A DNA stretch of 64,000 bases from JAAXGX01 sp965203565 (GCA_965203565.1 OZ241896.1:2046001-2110000); one strand, 5' to 3'; shown: positions 53,530-62,626, counted from the stretch's first letter. Notes: a model not told the origin generated them from the sequence alone. A program made the numbers and translations.

Positions 53530-54828
53530 TCAGAGGTTGAACCCGCGCTCGTTGTGCAGGGCGATGTCCAGTCCTTCCTCTTCCTCTTCGGGCGTGACGC
53601 GGAGTCCCACCGCGCCGTCTATCACCTTGAGGATGACCCAGGTCAGCACGCCGCTGTAGACGATGGTCGCCGCCGCGCCGGCAAGCTGCAGGGCGACCTG
53701 GCCGCCGACGCCGCGTTCGAGTCCCGCGCCGCCGAACGCCTCGGCCGTGAAGACGCCGGTCAGGACGGCGCCGGCGAAACCGCCGACGCCGTGCACGCCG
53801 AAGACGTCGAGCGAATCGTCGTACCCCAGCGCCCGTTTCAGGTTGCTCGCCGCCAGGAAACAGAGAATTCCCGAAACGATCCCGATCAGGATCGCTCCGA
53901 TCGGACCGACCGTGCCGGACGCGGGGGTGATGGCGACCAGACCCGCCACGGCGCCGGTGGCGATGCCCAGAGCGCTCGGCTTGCCGTGGCGCGCCCACTC
54001 GACCGTCATCCAGGTGAACGCGGCCGTCGCCGTGCAGATGTGCGTGACCGCCATCGCCATGCCCGCCACGCCGTCCGCGGCCAGTTGGCTGCCGGCGTTG
54101 AATCCGAACCAGCCGACCCAGAGCATCGATGCGCCGACCACGGTCAGCACCAGGCTGTTCGGAGGCATCGGGGTGCTGGGGTACCCGCGGCGCTTGCCGA
54201 GCACGATGCAGAGCACCAGCGCGGCGACGCCGGCGTTGACGTGAACGACCGTGCCGCCCGCGAAATCCAGGACGCCGAGGGCGCCGAGCCAGCCGCCGCC
54301 CCAGACCCAGTGGGCGACCGGGGCGTAGACGACGGTGAACCAGACTCCCATGAACCAGAGCATTGCCGAGAACTTCATCCGTTCCGCGAACGCGCCGACG
54401 ATCAGCGCCGGCGTGATGACGGCGAAGGTCAACTGGAACATCTGGAACACCGACTCCGGAATGGTTCCGGACACGGCGTCAACGCCGACGTCGGCCAGCA
54501 GCAGATTCCCGCTTCCCACGAACGCGTCGAGGCCGCCGCCGTCGCCGAACGCGAGACCGTAACCGTAGAGCGTCCACAGGATCGTGATCAGGCAGGTGAC
54601 GGCGAAGCACTGCATCATGACCGACAGGACGTTCTTGGCGCGGACCAGGCCCGCGTAGAAGAGCGAGAGGCCCGGGATCGTCATGAACAGCACCAGCACG
54701 CTCGACGTCAGCATCCAGGACGTGTCGCCCGCGCTGAGCGCGTCGCCCTCCGCCCACGCCGCCTGCGGCGCGCCCAGCACGAGGAGGCCGGCCGAGATCG
54801 GACCGAGAAGGGCGCCGGGCCGCATCAT
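53530..54828 (-). CDS. amt: Ammonium transporter
   Basis: The 432-residue protein has a signal peptide (LLVLGAPQAAWAEG) and 11 helices of the Amt family. It shows DTSWMLTSSVLVLFM, PGLSLFYAGLVRAKN, FAERMKFSAMLWF, WVWGGGWL with the twin-His pore region, and the late DVFGVHGVGG. The C-terminal cytoplasmic tail ends with ALHNERGFNL. It follows glnK by 25 bases; GlnK should gate it. Confidence 0.97.
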   Translation of the reverse strand: MMRPGALLGPISAGLLVLGAPQAAWAEGDALSAGDTSWMLTSSVLVLFMTIPGLSLFYAGLVRAKNVLSVMMQCFAVTCLITILWTLYGYGLAFGDGGGLDAFVGSGNLLLADVGVDAVSGTIPESVFQMFQLTFAVITPALIVGAFAERMKFSAMLWFMGVWFTVVYAPVAHWVWGGGWLGALGVLDFAGGTVVHVNAGVAALVLCIVLGKRRGYPSTPMPPNSLVLTVVGASMLWVGWFGFNAGSQLAADGVAGMAMAVTHICTATAAFTWMTVEWARHGKPSALGIATGAVAGLVAITPASGTVGPIGAILIGIVSGILCFLAASNLKRALGYDDSLDVFGVHGVGGFAGAVLTGVFTAEAFGGAGLERGVGGQVALQLAGAAATIVYSGVLTWVILKVIDGAVGLRVTPEEEEEGLDIALHNERGFNL

Positions 54829-54853
54829 GGCGTCGTTCCTCTTTCCGGATGCG

Positions 54854-55192
54854 TCACAGGGCGGCGTCGCCCGCTTCGCTCGTCCGGATGCGGACGGCCT
54901 GCTCCATGTCGCTGACGAAAATCTTGCCGTCGCCGATCTGTCCGGTCCTGGCGGACGTCCTGATGGCGTCCGTCACCGGATCGGCGCGGTCGTCGGACAC
55001 GACGATCTCGATCTTGATCTTCGGCACGAAGTCGACCGAGTACTCGGCGCCCCGGTAGATCTCGGTATGTCCTTTCTGCCGGCCGAACCCCCTGACCTCG
55101 GTGACGGTCAGCCCCGTGACGCCTACCTGCGACAAGGCGTCCCGGACCTCGTCCAGCATGTGCGGTTTGATGAGCGCGGTGACCAGCTTCAT
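54854..55192 (-). CDS. glnK: Nitrogen regulatory protein P-II
   Basis: The 112-residue protein has the P-II pattern: KLVTALIKPHMLDEVRDAL, the T-loop GAEYSVDFVPKIKIEIVV with the uridylylatable Tyr, and GDGKIFVSDMEQAVRIRT. It senses 2-oxoglutarate, ADP/ATP and glutamine signals and blocks Amt when nitrogen is ample. Being upstream of amt, it is likely GlnK. An extended -10 lies at 55230-55238. Confidence 0.97.
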   Translation of the reverse strand: MKLVTALIKPHMLDEVRDALSQVGVTGLTVTEVRGFGRQKGHTEIYRGAEYSVDFVPKIKIEIVVSDDRADPVTDAIRTSARTGQIGDGKIFVSDMEQAVRIRTSEAGDAAL

Positions 55193-55229
55193 CCTCGCCT
55201 CCTTGCCCGGCAGCCAATGCTGCGAGTGC

Positions 55230-55238
55230 GCACTATAA
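55230..55238 (-). promoter_or_regulatory. Extended -10 promoter candidate for glnK-amt
   Basis: On the minus strand TGT-TATAGT forms an extended -10 element. A TTGACG lies only 11 bases upstream, too close to serve as -35. No sigma-54 -24/-12 pair was found. Transcription would start near 55223, about 30 bases before glnK. Confidence 0.5.
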
Positions 55239-55250
55239 CACCACGGATCG

Positions 55251-55613
55251 TCAAGGGCAGGGATAGGCCGCGCCGAGCGCGGCCATGACGAGCCGGACGT
55301 CCGGGAGATGCAGCTCGTCCGGATGTTCGCTCAGATAACCGACGACAACCTGGACCAGCCGCGGATCCGGCGTGTCGTCAGGCAGGCAGACCGGGGCGTC
55401 CGAAAGTCGGCCGTCCCGCTGCAGGAGCGCCAACGTGCGCGCCGCGCCGCGCACGATCCCGTTGCAGCGGCTCGCCCGCACCGGATCGCCGCTCGCCCGC
55501 AGGACTTCCTCGCAGTCCCGCAGCAGCGCGAGACCGGACGCTCCACCGTCCTGCGCCGCCGCGCCCGCCAGCGCCGCCGCCGTCAGCGCGATCACGAGCG
55601 GCGAGCTCTTCAT
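55251..55613 (-). CDS. Rap1a/Tai-type immunity-like secreted protein
   Basis: The 120-residue protein has a signal peptide (VIALTAAALAGAAAQ) and four later Cys residues. The pattern of a central RCNGIV helix, APVCLPDD, LVQVVVGYLSEHPDELH and the end AALGAAYPCP is the Rap1a/Tai signature (immunity proteins against type VI peptidoglycan amidases). No effector or T6SS gene is near, so it would be an orphan. SD GGAGG is close to ATG 55613. Confidence 0.75.
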   Translation of the reverse strand: MKSSPLVIALTAAALAGAAAQDGGASGLALLRDCEEVLRASGDPVRASRCNGIVRGAARTLALLQRDGRLSDAPVCLPDDTPDPRLVQVVVGYLSEHPDELHLPDVRLVMAALGAAYPCP

Positions 55614-55726
55614 CCGTTCCTCCCGGCCATGAGCACTCTACACTACACTACGTGAACCGGGACGCTCTCCGGCCTGCAAGAAAGAGACGAGAGGCGGGAG
55701 AGGGATGAACGCGAGAACGAAGGAAA

Positions 55727-55803
<77 letters not shown>

Positions 55804-55863
55804 TCAACGCAGCAACGGGGATGCTAACATGCCGTTCGCGCAGGGTCAACGGGAGAGTGGACG

Positions 55864-56196
55864 GTGGCTGACCGGGAGTGCGTGGTGGCATGGACGACGC
55901 TGCCGGCGGGTTTCGACGCCGCGGCGTTCGGCCGGACGCTGGTCGAGGCTCGGCTTGCAGCATGCGTCAGCACGCAGCCCGGCGCCCGATCCGTCTACCG
56001 GTGGGGCGACGGGGTCGAGGAGGGCGAGGAGCAGCAGGTCGCCATCAAGACGACGCGGGACCGCGTGGCGCAGCTCGTCGATCGGATCCGCCGGGTCCAT
56101 CCGTACGACGTTCCGGAGATCCTCGTGCTGCCGGTCGTCGACGGCTCGGCCGCCTATCTGGAGTGGGTCCGCTCGTCGACGGCCGAGGCGTCGTAG
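55864..56196 (+). CDS. cutA: CutA1-type divalent-cation tolerance protein
   Basis: The 110-residue protein has the CutA pattern LVEARLAACVSTQPGARSVY, VAIKTTRDRV and IRRVHPYDVPEILVLPV. CutA proteins are trimeric and structurally P-II-like; the copper-tolerance role is contested. GTG 55864 has GGGAGAG upstream. Confidence 0.92.
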   Translation: MADRECVVAWTTLPAGFDAAAFGRTLVEARLAACVSTQPGARSVYRWGDGVEEGEEQQVAIKTTRDRVAQLVDRIRRVHPYDVPEILVLPVVDGSAAYLEWVRSSTAEAS

Positions 56197-56204
56197 CGCT
56201 TGCT

Positions 56205-56804
56205 TCAGAGGAGGCGGAGCACGAGGAAGCCGCCGATCAGCAGAAGGACGAAAATGAGCGTCGCGGCGTTCAGATGCTCTTCAAGTGTCCGGCGGATCGG
56301 CGCGCCGAAGATCCGCAGGAGCGTCGCGACGAGGAAGAAGCGCGCCGCGCGTCCGACGAGGCTGACGGCGAGGAACGGGGCGAACGGCATCTCGGTCGCG
56401 CCCGCTGCGATGGTGGCGACCTTGAACGGGATCGGCGTGAACGCCGCTGCGGCCAGGAACCAGACGCCCCATTCGTCGGCCAGCGCCGTGAACCGGTCCC
56501 AGTGATGGTGGGCGTTGTAGAAGGCGATGATCGGTTCGCCGACCGCCGCCATCAGTCCGAAGCCGATGCCGTAACCGATCGCCGCGCCGACGAGCGACCC
56601 GACGGCGCAGAACGCGGCGGCGCGCAACCATGCCGCCGGCTGCGCCGCCACGATCGCGATCAGCAGGACGTCGGGCGGGATCGGAAAGAAGGACGCTTCG
56701 GCCAGCGCGACGAGCAGCAGCGCCGTCAGCGCCTGGGGTGTGTCGGCCCACCGGATCGTCCAGTCGTAGAGACGCCTCGGGACGTCCGCGACAGCTTTCA
56801 GCAA
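56205..56804 (-). CDS. DedA/YqaA-type (SNARE-associated/VTT) membrane protein
   Basis: The 199-residue protein has several helices and resembles YqaA: AEASFFPIPPDVLLI, GSLVGAAIGYGIGF, FTPIPFKVATIAAGATEM and GRAARFFLVATLLRIFG. Family members are membrane proteins, some with lipid-flipping or envelope roles. It is convergent with cutA, 8 bases away, and divergent from the phosphatase at 56864. Confidence 0.85.
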   Translation of the reverse strand: MLKAVADVPRRLYDWTIRWADTPQALTALLLVALAEASFFPIPPDVLLIAIVAAQPAAWLRAAAFCAVGSLVGAAIGYGIGFGLMAAVGEPIIAFYNAHHHWDRFTALADEWGVWFLAAAAFTPIPFKVATIAAGATEMPFAPFLAVSLVGRAARFFLVATLLRIFGAPIRRTLEEHLNAATLIFVLLLIGGFLVLRLL

Positions 56805-56863
56805 GAGCGCCTCGTCATGACTGCGCGCGGAACCCGCGGCCCCGGGCGGTCGGAGCGCCGCGG

Positions 56864-58969
56864 GTGAAGCTCCCGCGTCCGGCGTGGACCGGCTGGCCGG
56901 CGCGCGGGCTGCTCGCCGCGATCGTGGTCCGGACCCTGATCGCCCTTGCGGGTTCGGACGTCCGGAGCCTGCTCGTCGTCGGCCTGCTGGAGCTTGCCGC
57001 GAATCTGACCATCGCAGTCGCCGCCGGGTACGGCGCCGTCGTCGTTCTCGTGCTGCTGCTGCGGCGTCTGCTGTGGCGCGTCCGGCGCAAGCTGATTCTC
57101 TCGTACGTCTTCATCGGCCTGATCCCGGTCGTGCTCATCGCCGGTCTGTTCCTGCTGACCGGAACGCTGACGCTCCTGTCGGTCAGCTCGTACATGGTCA
57201 AGTCGAACCTCGACGATCTGGTCCGCGAAGCGAGGATCGTCGCCGCCGCGGCGGCCGGCGAGCTCGATGGCCGGCCGGACGCCGACGCCGGTCCGGTGCT
57301 GGCGCGTCATCGCCGGTCGCTGGCGGCGCGCGGCCTCGACGCGGGCGTGGGTTCGATAGACCGCCGTCCGGCGCGCGGCGGCGCGCCCGCGGCCGGCAAC
57401 TGGCTGGCGGCGCGCCGCCCCGAGCGGCTGCCGCGCTGGCTCGAGGACGGGGCGTTCGAAGGCCTGGTCGCCGTGGGCGCGCCGGACGGCGTGCGCATCG
57501 TGGCGCGCGCGGTTCAGCCGGTCGGTGCGCATGGCTCGGCCCGGGTGGTCATCGTCGATCTGCCGGTCGATGGAAGCACGGCCGCTCGCATCCGGCGCGA
57601 GACGGGCGCCGACGTGCAGGGGGGCGCTATCGTAGCGTTCGACGCCGGGACGGGTCAACCGTCCGACGTGGCGCCGATCGCCGCGCCAGACCCGCGGCGC
57701 GCTCGCCATGGCCGTCGCTGGACGGGCCAGCCGTCCGACGTGACGCCGATCGCCACGTTGGCCAGTGACGAATCGGACGCCGTGGTGTCGGCGCGCGGCC
57801 TCGCCTGGTTCACGTTCCTGGAGCACACGGACTGGACGAGCGGTGAGCCGCGTTTCCTCCGGCTGGGGGTGCGCGTGCCGCTCCTGGCGCTCTACCAGCG
57901 GGTCTTCGGAGCGCAGGCGCGGATCGGCGACGTGGGGCTCGGGTACCTGCTCCTGGCGGCGCTGGCGGCCGTCGCCGCGCTGTTTCTCGTCATCGAGCTC
58001 GCGGCGTTCGTGATGGGCCTGGCGCTGGCCCGTTCGATCACCGGCGCCGTGCACGAGCTGTCCGTCGGCACGCGCCACGTTCGGCGCGGCGACTTCGATC
58101 ACCGGATCCGCGTCCGCGCCCGGGATCAGCTCGGCGAACTGGCCGAGTCGTTCAACACGATGACGGCCAGCGTGCGGGACCTGCTCCAGCAGGTGGGAGC
58201 GAAGAAACGGCTGGAGGAAGAGCTGCGGATTGCGCGCGACGTGCAGATGTCGCTGCTGCCGCCCGATACGGCGGTTCTCTCGGGACTCGAAGTCACGGCC
58301 GCCTGTGTTCCGGCGCGGGAGGTGGGCGGCGACTACTACGACTTCATCCGGCTGGGAGAGCGCCGGCTCGGCGTGCTGGTGGCCGACGTGTCCGGCAAGG
58401 GGACGTCGGCGGCGTTCTACATGGCCGAGCTCAAGGGGTTGTTCGCGTCGCTCGGGCCGATCCACCCGTCGCCGAAGCGGCTGCTCGTCGAGGTCAACCG
58501 GATCGTCACCCGGAACATCGACGCCAGCTCGTTCATCACGATGGCGTATGCGGTGATCGACCTGGAGCGCGGCCGGTTGACCTGCGCGCGCGCCGGCCAC
58601 ACGCCGCTCGTCCATCTGCCGTGCGGCGACGGGCTTCCCGCCCGCCTGGTGGCGCCGGACGGGCTCATCGCGGGACTGGACGGATTCGAGCAGCATTTCG
58701 AGGAGATCCTGGAGGAGGACTCGTTCGCGATCGCCGCCGGCGACGTGGTCGCGCTGTTCACCGACGGCGTTACGGAGGCGATGAACGCGGACGACGAGCT
58801 GTTCGGCGAGCAGCGGCTGACCCGTGCGCTCGAAGCGCACCGCGAATCGGATCTCGCCACGCTGCGCCGGGAGGTGCTCGGCAGCATCGACGCGTTCGTC
58901 GGCGCCGCCGAGCAGCACGACGACATGACGATGGTCCTGCTGAAGATCGACGGGGACGCGGCGGACTGA
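56864..58969 (+). CDS. Membrane PP2C-type serine phosphatase (RsbU/SpoIIE family) with HAMP domain
   Basis: The 701-residue protein has several N-terminal helices, an extracytoplasmic region (about 110-340), a transmembrane helix (about 360-390), a HAMP domain (ALARSITGAVHELSVGTRHV...) and a coiled coil with RIARDVQMSLLP. The PP2C domain follows, with metal Asp motifs GGDYYDFI, VADVSGKG, FTDGVTEAMN and HDDMTMV. It likely dephosphorylates an anti-anti-sigma protein in response to an external signal. GTG 56864 has GGAG about 8 bases upstream. The periplasmic part contains a 34-base duplication. Confidence 0.9.
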   Translation: MKLPRPAWTGWPARGLLAAIVVRTLIALAGSDVRSLLVVGLLELAANLTIAVAAGYGAVVVLVLLLRRLLWRVRRKLILSYVFIGLIPVVLIAGLFLLTGTLTLLSVSSYMVKSNLDDLVREARIVAAAAAGELDGRPDADAGPVLARHRRSLAARGLDAGVGSIDRRPARGGAPAAGNWLAARRPERLPRWLEDGAFEGLVAVGAPDGVRIVARAVQPVGAHGSARVVIVDLPVDGSTAARIRRETGADVQGGAIVAFDAGTGQPSDVAPIAAPDPRRARHGRRWTGQPSDVTPIATLASDESDAVVSARGLAWFTFLEHTDWTSGEPRFLRLGVRVPLLALYQRVFGAQARIGDVGLGYLLLAALAAVAALFLVIELAAFVMGLALARSITGAVHELSVGTRHVRRGDFDHRIRVRARDQLGELAESFNTMTASVRDLLQQVGAKKRLEEELRIARDVQMSLLPPDTAVLSGLEVTAACVPAREVGGDYYDFIRLGERRLGVLVADVSGKGTSAAFYMAELKGLFASLGPIHPSPKRLLVEVNRIVTRNIDASSFITMAYAVIDLERGRLTCARAGHTPLVHLPCGDGLPARLVAPDGLIAGLDGFEQHFEEILEEDSFAIAAGDVVALFTDGVTEAMNADDELFGEQRLTRALEAHRESDLATLRREVLGSIDAFVGAAEQHDDMTMVLLKIDGDAAD
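57649..57754 (+). repeat. Imperfect 34-base direct repeat inside the phosphatase gene
   Basis: Copies at 57649-57682 and 57721-57754 match at 31 of 34 positions and are in frame (72 bases apart). Both encode TGQPSDV(A/T)PIA in the extracytoplasmic region. The spacer encodes an Arg-rich stretch. Confidence 0.9.
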
Positions 58970-58971
58970 CC

Positions 58972-59910
58972 GTGGATCCGCCGGCCGCGCTCACGGTGAT
59001 CTTCCGCGCCCGGTCCGAACCGGAGGCGAGCCTGGTGCGCGGGTTGCTCGAGACCCGCGGCATCCGGACGCTCCTGTCGTCCGACGTCCCGCAGGCGATC
59101 TTTCCGCTCGCCGGCGCCGGTTGCGGCGAGGTGCGGCTTTCGGTGCGCGCCGACGAGGCGGGTCGCGCGCGGCGGATCATCGACGACTTCCGGAACGGTC
59201 CCGCCGTTGCGGAACTGGAGAGCCGGCTCGGATACGCGTTCCGCGACCGCGGCCTGCTGGAGCGCGCGCTGACGCACCGCTCGCATGCGCACGAGGACGG
59301 CGCCGGCGGCGTTTCCGACAACGAGTCGCTGGAATTCCTCGGCGACGCCGTGCTGGGGCTGGTGATAGCGGACCGCTTGCACCACGACTTCCCGGACGAC
59401 GACGAGGGGCGCAAGTCGAAGGCGAAGGCGCTGCTGGTCTCGGAGCCGTCGCTGGCGGGGCTCGGGTCGGCGCTGGGGCTGGGCGATCATCTGCGGCTGG
59501 GACGCGGCGAGGAGAAGAGCGGCGGGCGGCGGAAGCGATCGCTGATCGCCGACGCGTTCGAAGCGGTCACCGCCGCCGTCTATCTCGACGGCGGCCTGCC
59601 GGCGGCGCGCGCCTTCGTCGAGCGGCAGTTCCGGCCGGCCCTCGACGCGCTTCGGTCGGGCCGGCTCGCTGCGGGCCTCGCCGACGACCACAAGTCGACG
59701 CTGCAGGAATGGCTGCAGGCGCGCGGCCGCCCGCTGCCGGAATACGACGTGGCGGCGACGCGCGGCCCCGACCACGACAAGGTGTTCACGGTCGTCGTGC
59801 GGGTCGACGGCGAAGCGGCGGCGGAAGCGGAAGGGCGGAGCAGGAAAGAGGCGGAGCAGCGGGCGGCGGCGCGGGCGCTGCAAGCGTTGATGCGCATCGA
59901 ACGCGCCTGA
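58972..59910 (+). CDS. rnc: Ribonuclease III with N-terminal DUF2007 domain
   Basis: The 312-residue protein fuses a DUF2007-like signal domain (about 5-75: FRARSEPEASLVRGLLETRG, VRADEAGRARRIIDDFR) to a full RNase III. The catalytic signature is NESLEFLGDAVLGLVI, with ALTHRSHAHE before it and DAFEAVTAAVYLDGG after. A dsRNA-binding domain ends the protein (DHKSTLQEWLQARGRPLPEY...). RNase III processes rRNA and structured mRNA. GTG 58972 lies 2 bases after the phosphatase stop; a start after DUF2007 with a good SD is not seen. Confidence 0.88.
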   Translation: MDPPAALTVIFRARSEPEASLVRGLLETRGIRTLLSSDVPQAIFPLAGAGCGEVRLSVRADEAGRARRIIDDFRNGPAVAELESRLGYAFRDRGLLERALTHRSHAHEDGAGGVSDNESLEFLGDAVLGLVIADRLHHDFPDDDEGRKSKAKALLVSEPSLAGLGSALGLGDHLRLGRGEEKSGGRRKRSLIADAFEAVTAAVYLDGGLPAARAFVERQFRPALDALRSGRLAAGLADDHKSTLQEWLQARGRPLPEYDVAATRGPDHDKVFTVVVRVDGEAAAEAEGRSRKEAEQRAAARALQALMRIERA

Positions 59911-59943
59911 ACCGCACCCGCCTGCCGTCGCCGGCGGGCCGCG

Positions 59944-61113
59944 TCAGTCGATCTCGACGATGCTCCAGTCGCGCTGCGGAACGGCGGCGCGGCGGGGAGG
60001 CTCCGGCGGGTCGTCACCGAGCGCGGGCTCGGCGAGCGGCAGCCTGGACACCGCGTACTCCTGCGCTTCGCGCATCAGGTCGGCGTCGTCCGGCGGCGTC
60101 GGACGACCGTGGAGGCGCACCCACAGCCGCAGCATCGGATCGCGGAAGCAGTAGCGCTTCCGCTCCGACCGGATCAGATCGACGTCCTCGAGCCACAGCA
60201 GATAATCCTTGGTCGCCCCCGGGGTGCGCCCGAGCCTCAGCGCGATCTCCGTCAGCGTCAGACGCTCCTCGTCCGCCAGCAGCTGCAGGATCGCCTTGAG
60301 CGCCCCGTACCCCCGTGCGCGGCCGAGACGCAGTTCGTAGCAGCGACGGCATGCCTGGTGCAGCGCCGCGCCCGCCGCCAACTGCGACGCCAGGGCGTGA
60401 ACCGGATCGTCACGGCTTGCGCCGGCGGACGACGTCAACGCGGCGCCGAGCGCCTGGACGTAAGCCGGCCGTCCGTCCGCCAGCACGTGGATCAGACGCG
60501 CGACCTCGGCGGGGTCGCTGACAGAGCGGTCGAGGCCGAGCCGGACCAGCGCGGAGGCGGTCTCCGCCGGCGACAGCGGCGGCACGTGCATCAACTCGAC
60601 CCGGCCGGCGGCGTCGCCCAGCAGACGGCGGGCCCGGTTCGTGTACCTGGTCGCCAGCACGAACCGGTTCGAACTGCGCGTCAGGGCGGCGACCAGTTCT
60701 CCCAGCGCGCCGCGCAGCCCCGGGAAGCTTTCGAACGTGCGCAGTTCGAACAACTCGTCGATGAGGAACGTCGATGCCCCGCCCTCCGGCGTGCGCGCCT
60801 GTCCGAAGAATGCCAGCAGGCTGTCGAACGCCGCCCGGGTCGGGCGCACGGCCCGCGGCGCCTCGATCGCGCCGCGGACGACGTACGGACTCGCGGCTTC
60901 GACCGCGGCCCAGAACGCCTCGGGGGTCGACGCCGCCCTTTCGGCGTCGATGTACTGACTGCGGCCATCGTCCAGGCGGCCCGCAAGACGGAGCAGGAGC
61001 GACGTGCGGCCGCTGCCGCATCCGCCGACGAGGACGGAGATGCGCGGCGGCGTTGCGTCACATGCAGCGAGAATGCTGCGTTCGACGGCTGGACGTCCCG
61101 GAATCGCCTGCAT
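59944..61113 (-). CDS. AAA ATPase with C-terminal winged helix (archaeal-ATPase/STAND-like)
   Basis: The 389-residue protein has Walker A GGCGSGRTSLLLRL (about residues 30-43) and Walker B TFLIDELFEL (about 115-124). LATRYTNRARRLL with a sensor-like Arg and a winged-helix domain (LTLTEIALRLGRTPGATKDYL) follow. It ends with a Pro-rich tail. The layout resembles ATPases that couple nucleotide binding to regulation. No partner or substrate can be named. It is divergent from purA and convergent with rnc. Confidence 0.75.
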   Translation of the reverse strand: MQAIPGRPAVERSILAACDATPPRISVLVGGCGSGRTSLLLRLAGRLDDGRSQYIDAERAASTPEAFWAAVEAASPYVVRGAIEAPRAVRPTRAAFDSLLAFFGQARTPEGGASTFLIDELFELRTFESFPGLRGALGELVAALTRSSNRFVLATRYTNRARRLLGDAAGRVELMHVPPLSPAETASALVRLGLDRSVSDPAEVARLIHVLADGRPAYVQALGAALTSSAGASRDDPVHALASQLAAGAALHQACRRCYELRLGRARGYGALKAILQLLADEERLTLTEIALRLGRTPGATKDYLLWLEDVDLIRSERKRYCFRDPMLRLWVRLHGRPTPPDDADLMREAQEYAVSRLPLAEPALGDDPPEPPRRAAVPQRDWSIVEID

Positions 61114-61253
61114 CGAGAATCGCCGAGATGGGTGACGGTCGAGGCCTCGGCGCGCGTCCGCGGGGCCGAAGAATCCGAAGCTTATGGAATGGGCGCGGAG
61201 GCGTCAATCCCTTTTTCGGAGCCGCTCGGCGCGGCGCCGATCCGCGCCGCATC

Positions 61254-61262
61254 TGCTATCAT
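61254..61262 (+). promoter_or_regulatory. Extended -10 promoter candidate for purA
   Basis: TGC-TATCAT is an extended -10 with a 5/6 match to TATAAT and no -35. A transcript start near 61269 would give a leader of about 18 bases before ATG 61287. Confidence 0.55.
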
Positions 61263-61286
61263 CGGCCGCTTGGATCAACGACGGAC

Positions 61287-62594
61287 ATGGCGGCCGTGAA
61301 CGTTGCTGTCGTCGGCGCACAGTGGGGTGACGAAGGCAAGGGCAAGATCGTCGATCTGCTGACGCCGGCGTTCTCCATCGTGGCGCGGTACCAGGGCGGC
61401 CACAACGCCGGGCATACGGTGCTTGTGAACGGCCGGAAATTCATCCTGCACCTGATCCCGTCCGGCATCCTGCACGACGGCGTGACCTGCGTCATCGGCA
61501 ACGGCGTCGTGGTCGACCCGGCGGCGCTGTTCGCCGAGCTCGACGGGTTGCGGAGCGCAGGAATCGATCCGGCCGGCCGGCTGGTCGTCAGCGAGCGCGC
61601 TCACCTGATCCTGCCGCATCATCGCGACGTTGAACAGGCGGCGGAAGCCGGGCGCGGCGAACGGCGGATCGGCACGACGTCGCGGGGGATCGGGCCGAGC
61701 TACGAGGACAAGAGCGGCCGCCGCGGCGTCCGCGCGGCGGATCTCGCCGACGCGGACCGGGCCGGACCTCTGGGCGATGCGGTGCGGGCCAGCGTCGCGC
61801 ACAGGAACCGCCTGGTCGGCGGCGAACCGTTGGACTGGCGCGCCGTCTTCGACGAGCTGCTCGCCGTCAGGCCGCGGCTCGACCCGCTGGTCGCCGACGT
61901 GTCGGCGTTCCTCGACGACGCGGCGCGGGCGGGCAAGCGGATCCTGTTCGAAGGGGCGCAGGGGACGATGCTCGACGTCGACCACGGGACGTACCCGTTC
62001 GTCAGCTCGTCGAACGGGACGATTGGCGGAGTCTGCGCCGGCCTGGGCGTCGCGCCCCGGTCGATCGGCGGGGTGCTGGGCGTGGCCAAGGCGTACAGCA
62101 CGCGGGTGGGCGGCGGGCCGTTTCCGACCGAGCTCGACGGCCCGTTCGGGGAGGCGCTCCGCGACAGTGGGGACGAGTACGGCGCCTCGACGGGACGTCC
62201 GCGCCGTTGCGGCTGGTTCGATGCGGTCGTGGTGCGGTACGCCGCACGCGTGAACGGCCTCGACGCGCTGGCCCTGACCAAGCTCGACGTGCTCGACGGA
62301 CTGGCCGAGGTGAAGATCTGCACGCGGTACCGATGCGGGGAACGGACGTTGACCGGCGTCCCGGTCAGCGGGATGCAGCTGGCGAACTGCGCGCCGGAGT
62401 TCGAGACGTTGCCCGGATGGTCGAAGCCGGTGGCCGGCTTGCGCCGCTTCGAGGAACTGCCGGCCGAGGCGGTGCGGTACGTCGAGCGGGTCGAGGCGCT
62501 CACCGGGACGCCGGTCGCCGTGGTGTCGACCGGATCCGACCGGCGCGACACCATCATCCGCGACGACTCGATCGTGGCCCGCTGGCTCGCCTGA
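61287..62594 (+). CDS. purA: Adenylosuccinate synthetase
   Basis: PurA joins IMP and aspartate using GTP in AMP synthesis. The 435-residue protein shows VAVVGAQWGDEGKGKIVDLL, GGHNAGHTV, RRIGTTSRGIGPSYEDK, FEGAQGTMLDVDHGTYPFVS and GVAKAYSTRVGGGPFPTEL, each a PurA hallmark. Length matches. ATG 61287 lies just after the extended -10. The M2 peptidase follows 32 bases after its stop. Confidence 0.98.
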   Translation: MAAVNVAVVGAQWGDEGKGKIVDLLTPAFSIVARYQGGHNAGHTVLVNGRKFILHLIPSGILHDGVTCVIGNGVVVDPAALFAELDGLRSAGIDPAGRLVVSERAHLILPHHRDVEQAAEAGRGERRIGTTSRGIGPSYEDKSGRRGVRAADLADADRAGPLGDAVRASVAHRNRLVGGEPLDWRAVFDELLAVRPRLDPLVADVSAFLDDAARAGKRILFEGAQGTMLDVDHGTYPFVSSSNGTIGGVCAGLGVAPRSIGGVLGVAKAYSTRVGGGPFPTELDGPFGEALRDSGDEYGASTGRPRRCGWFDAVVVRYAARVNGLDALALTKLDVLDGLAEVKICTRYRCGERTLTGVPVSGMQLANCAPEFETLPGWSKPVAGLRRFEELPAEAVRYVERVEALTGTPVAVVSTGSDRRDTIIRDDSIVARWLA

Positions 62595-62626
62595 GACGAG
62601 CTTCCCGCCGCTGGCAGGATGCCGGG

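Noticed and set aside
55223..55252. TTGACG-TATAGT as a standard two-part promoter for glnK
   Set aside because: The spacing is only 11 bases, too short for sigma-70; the extended -10 alone is more plausible.
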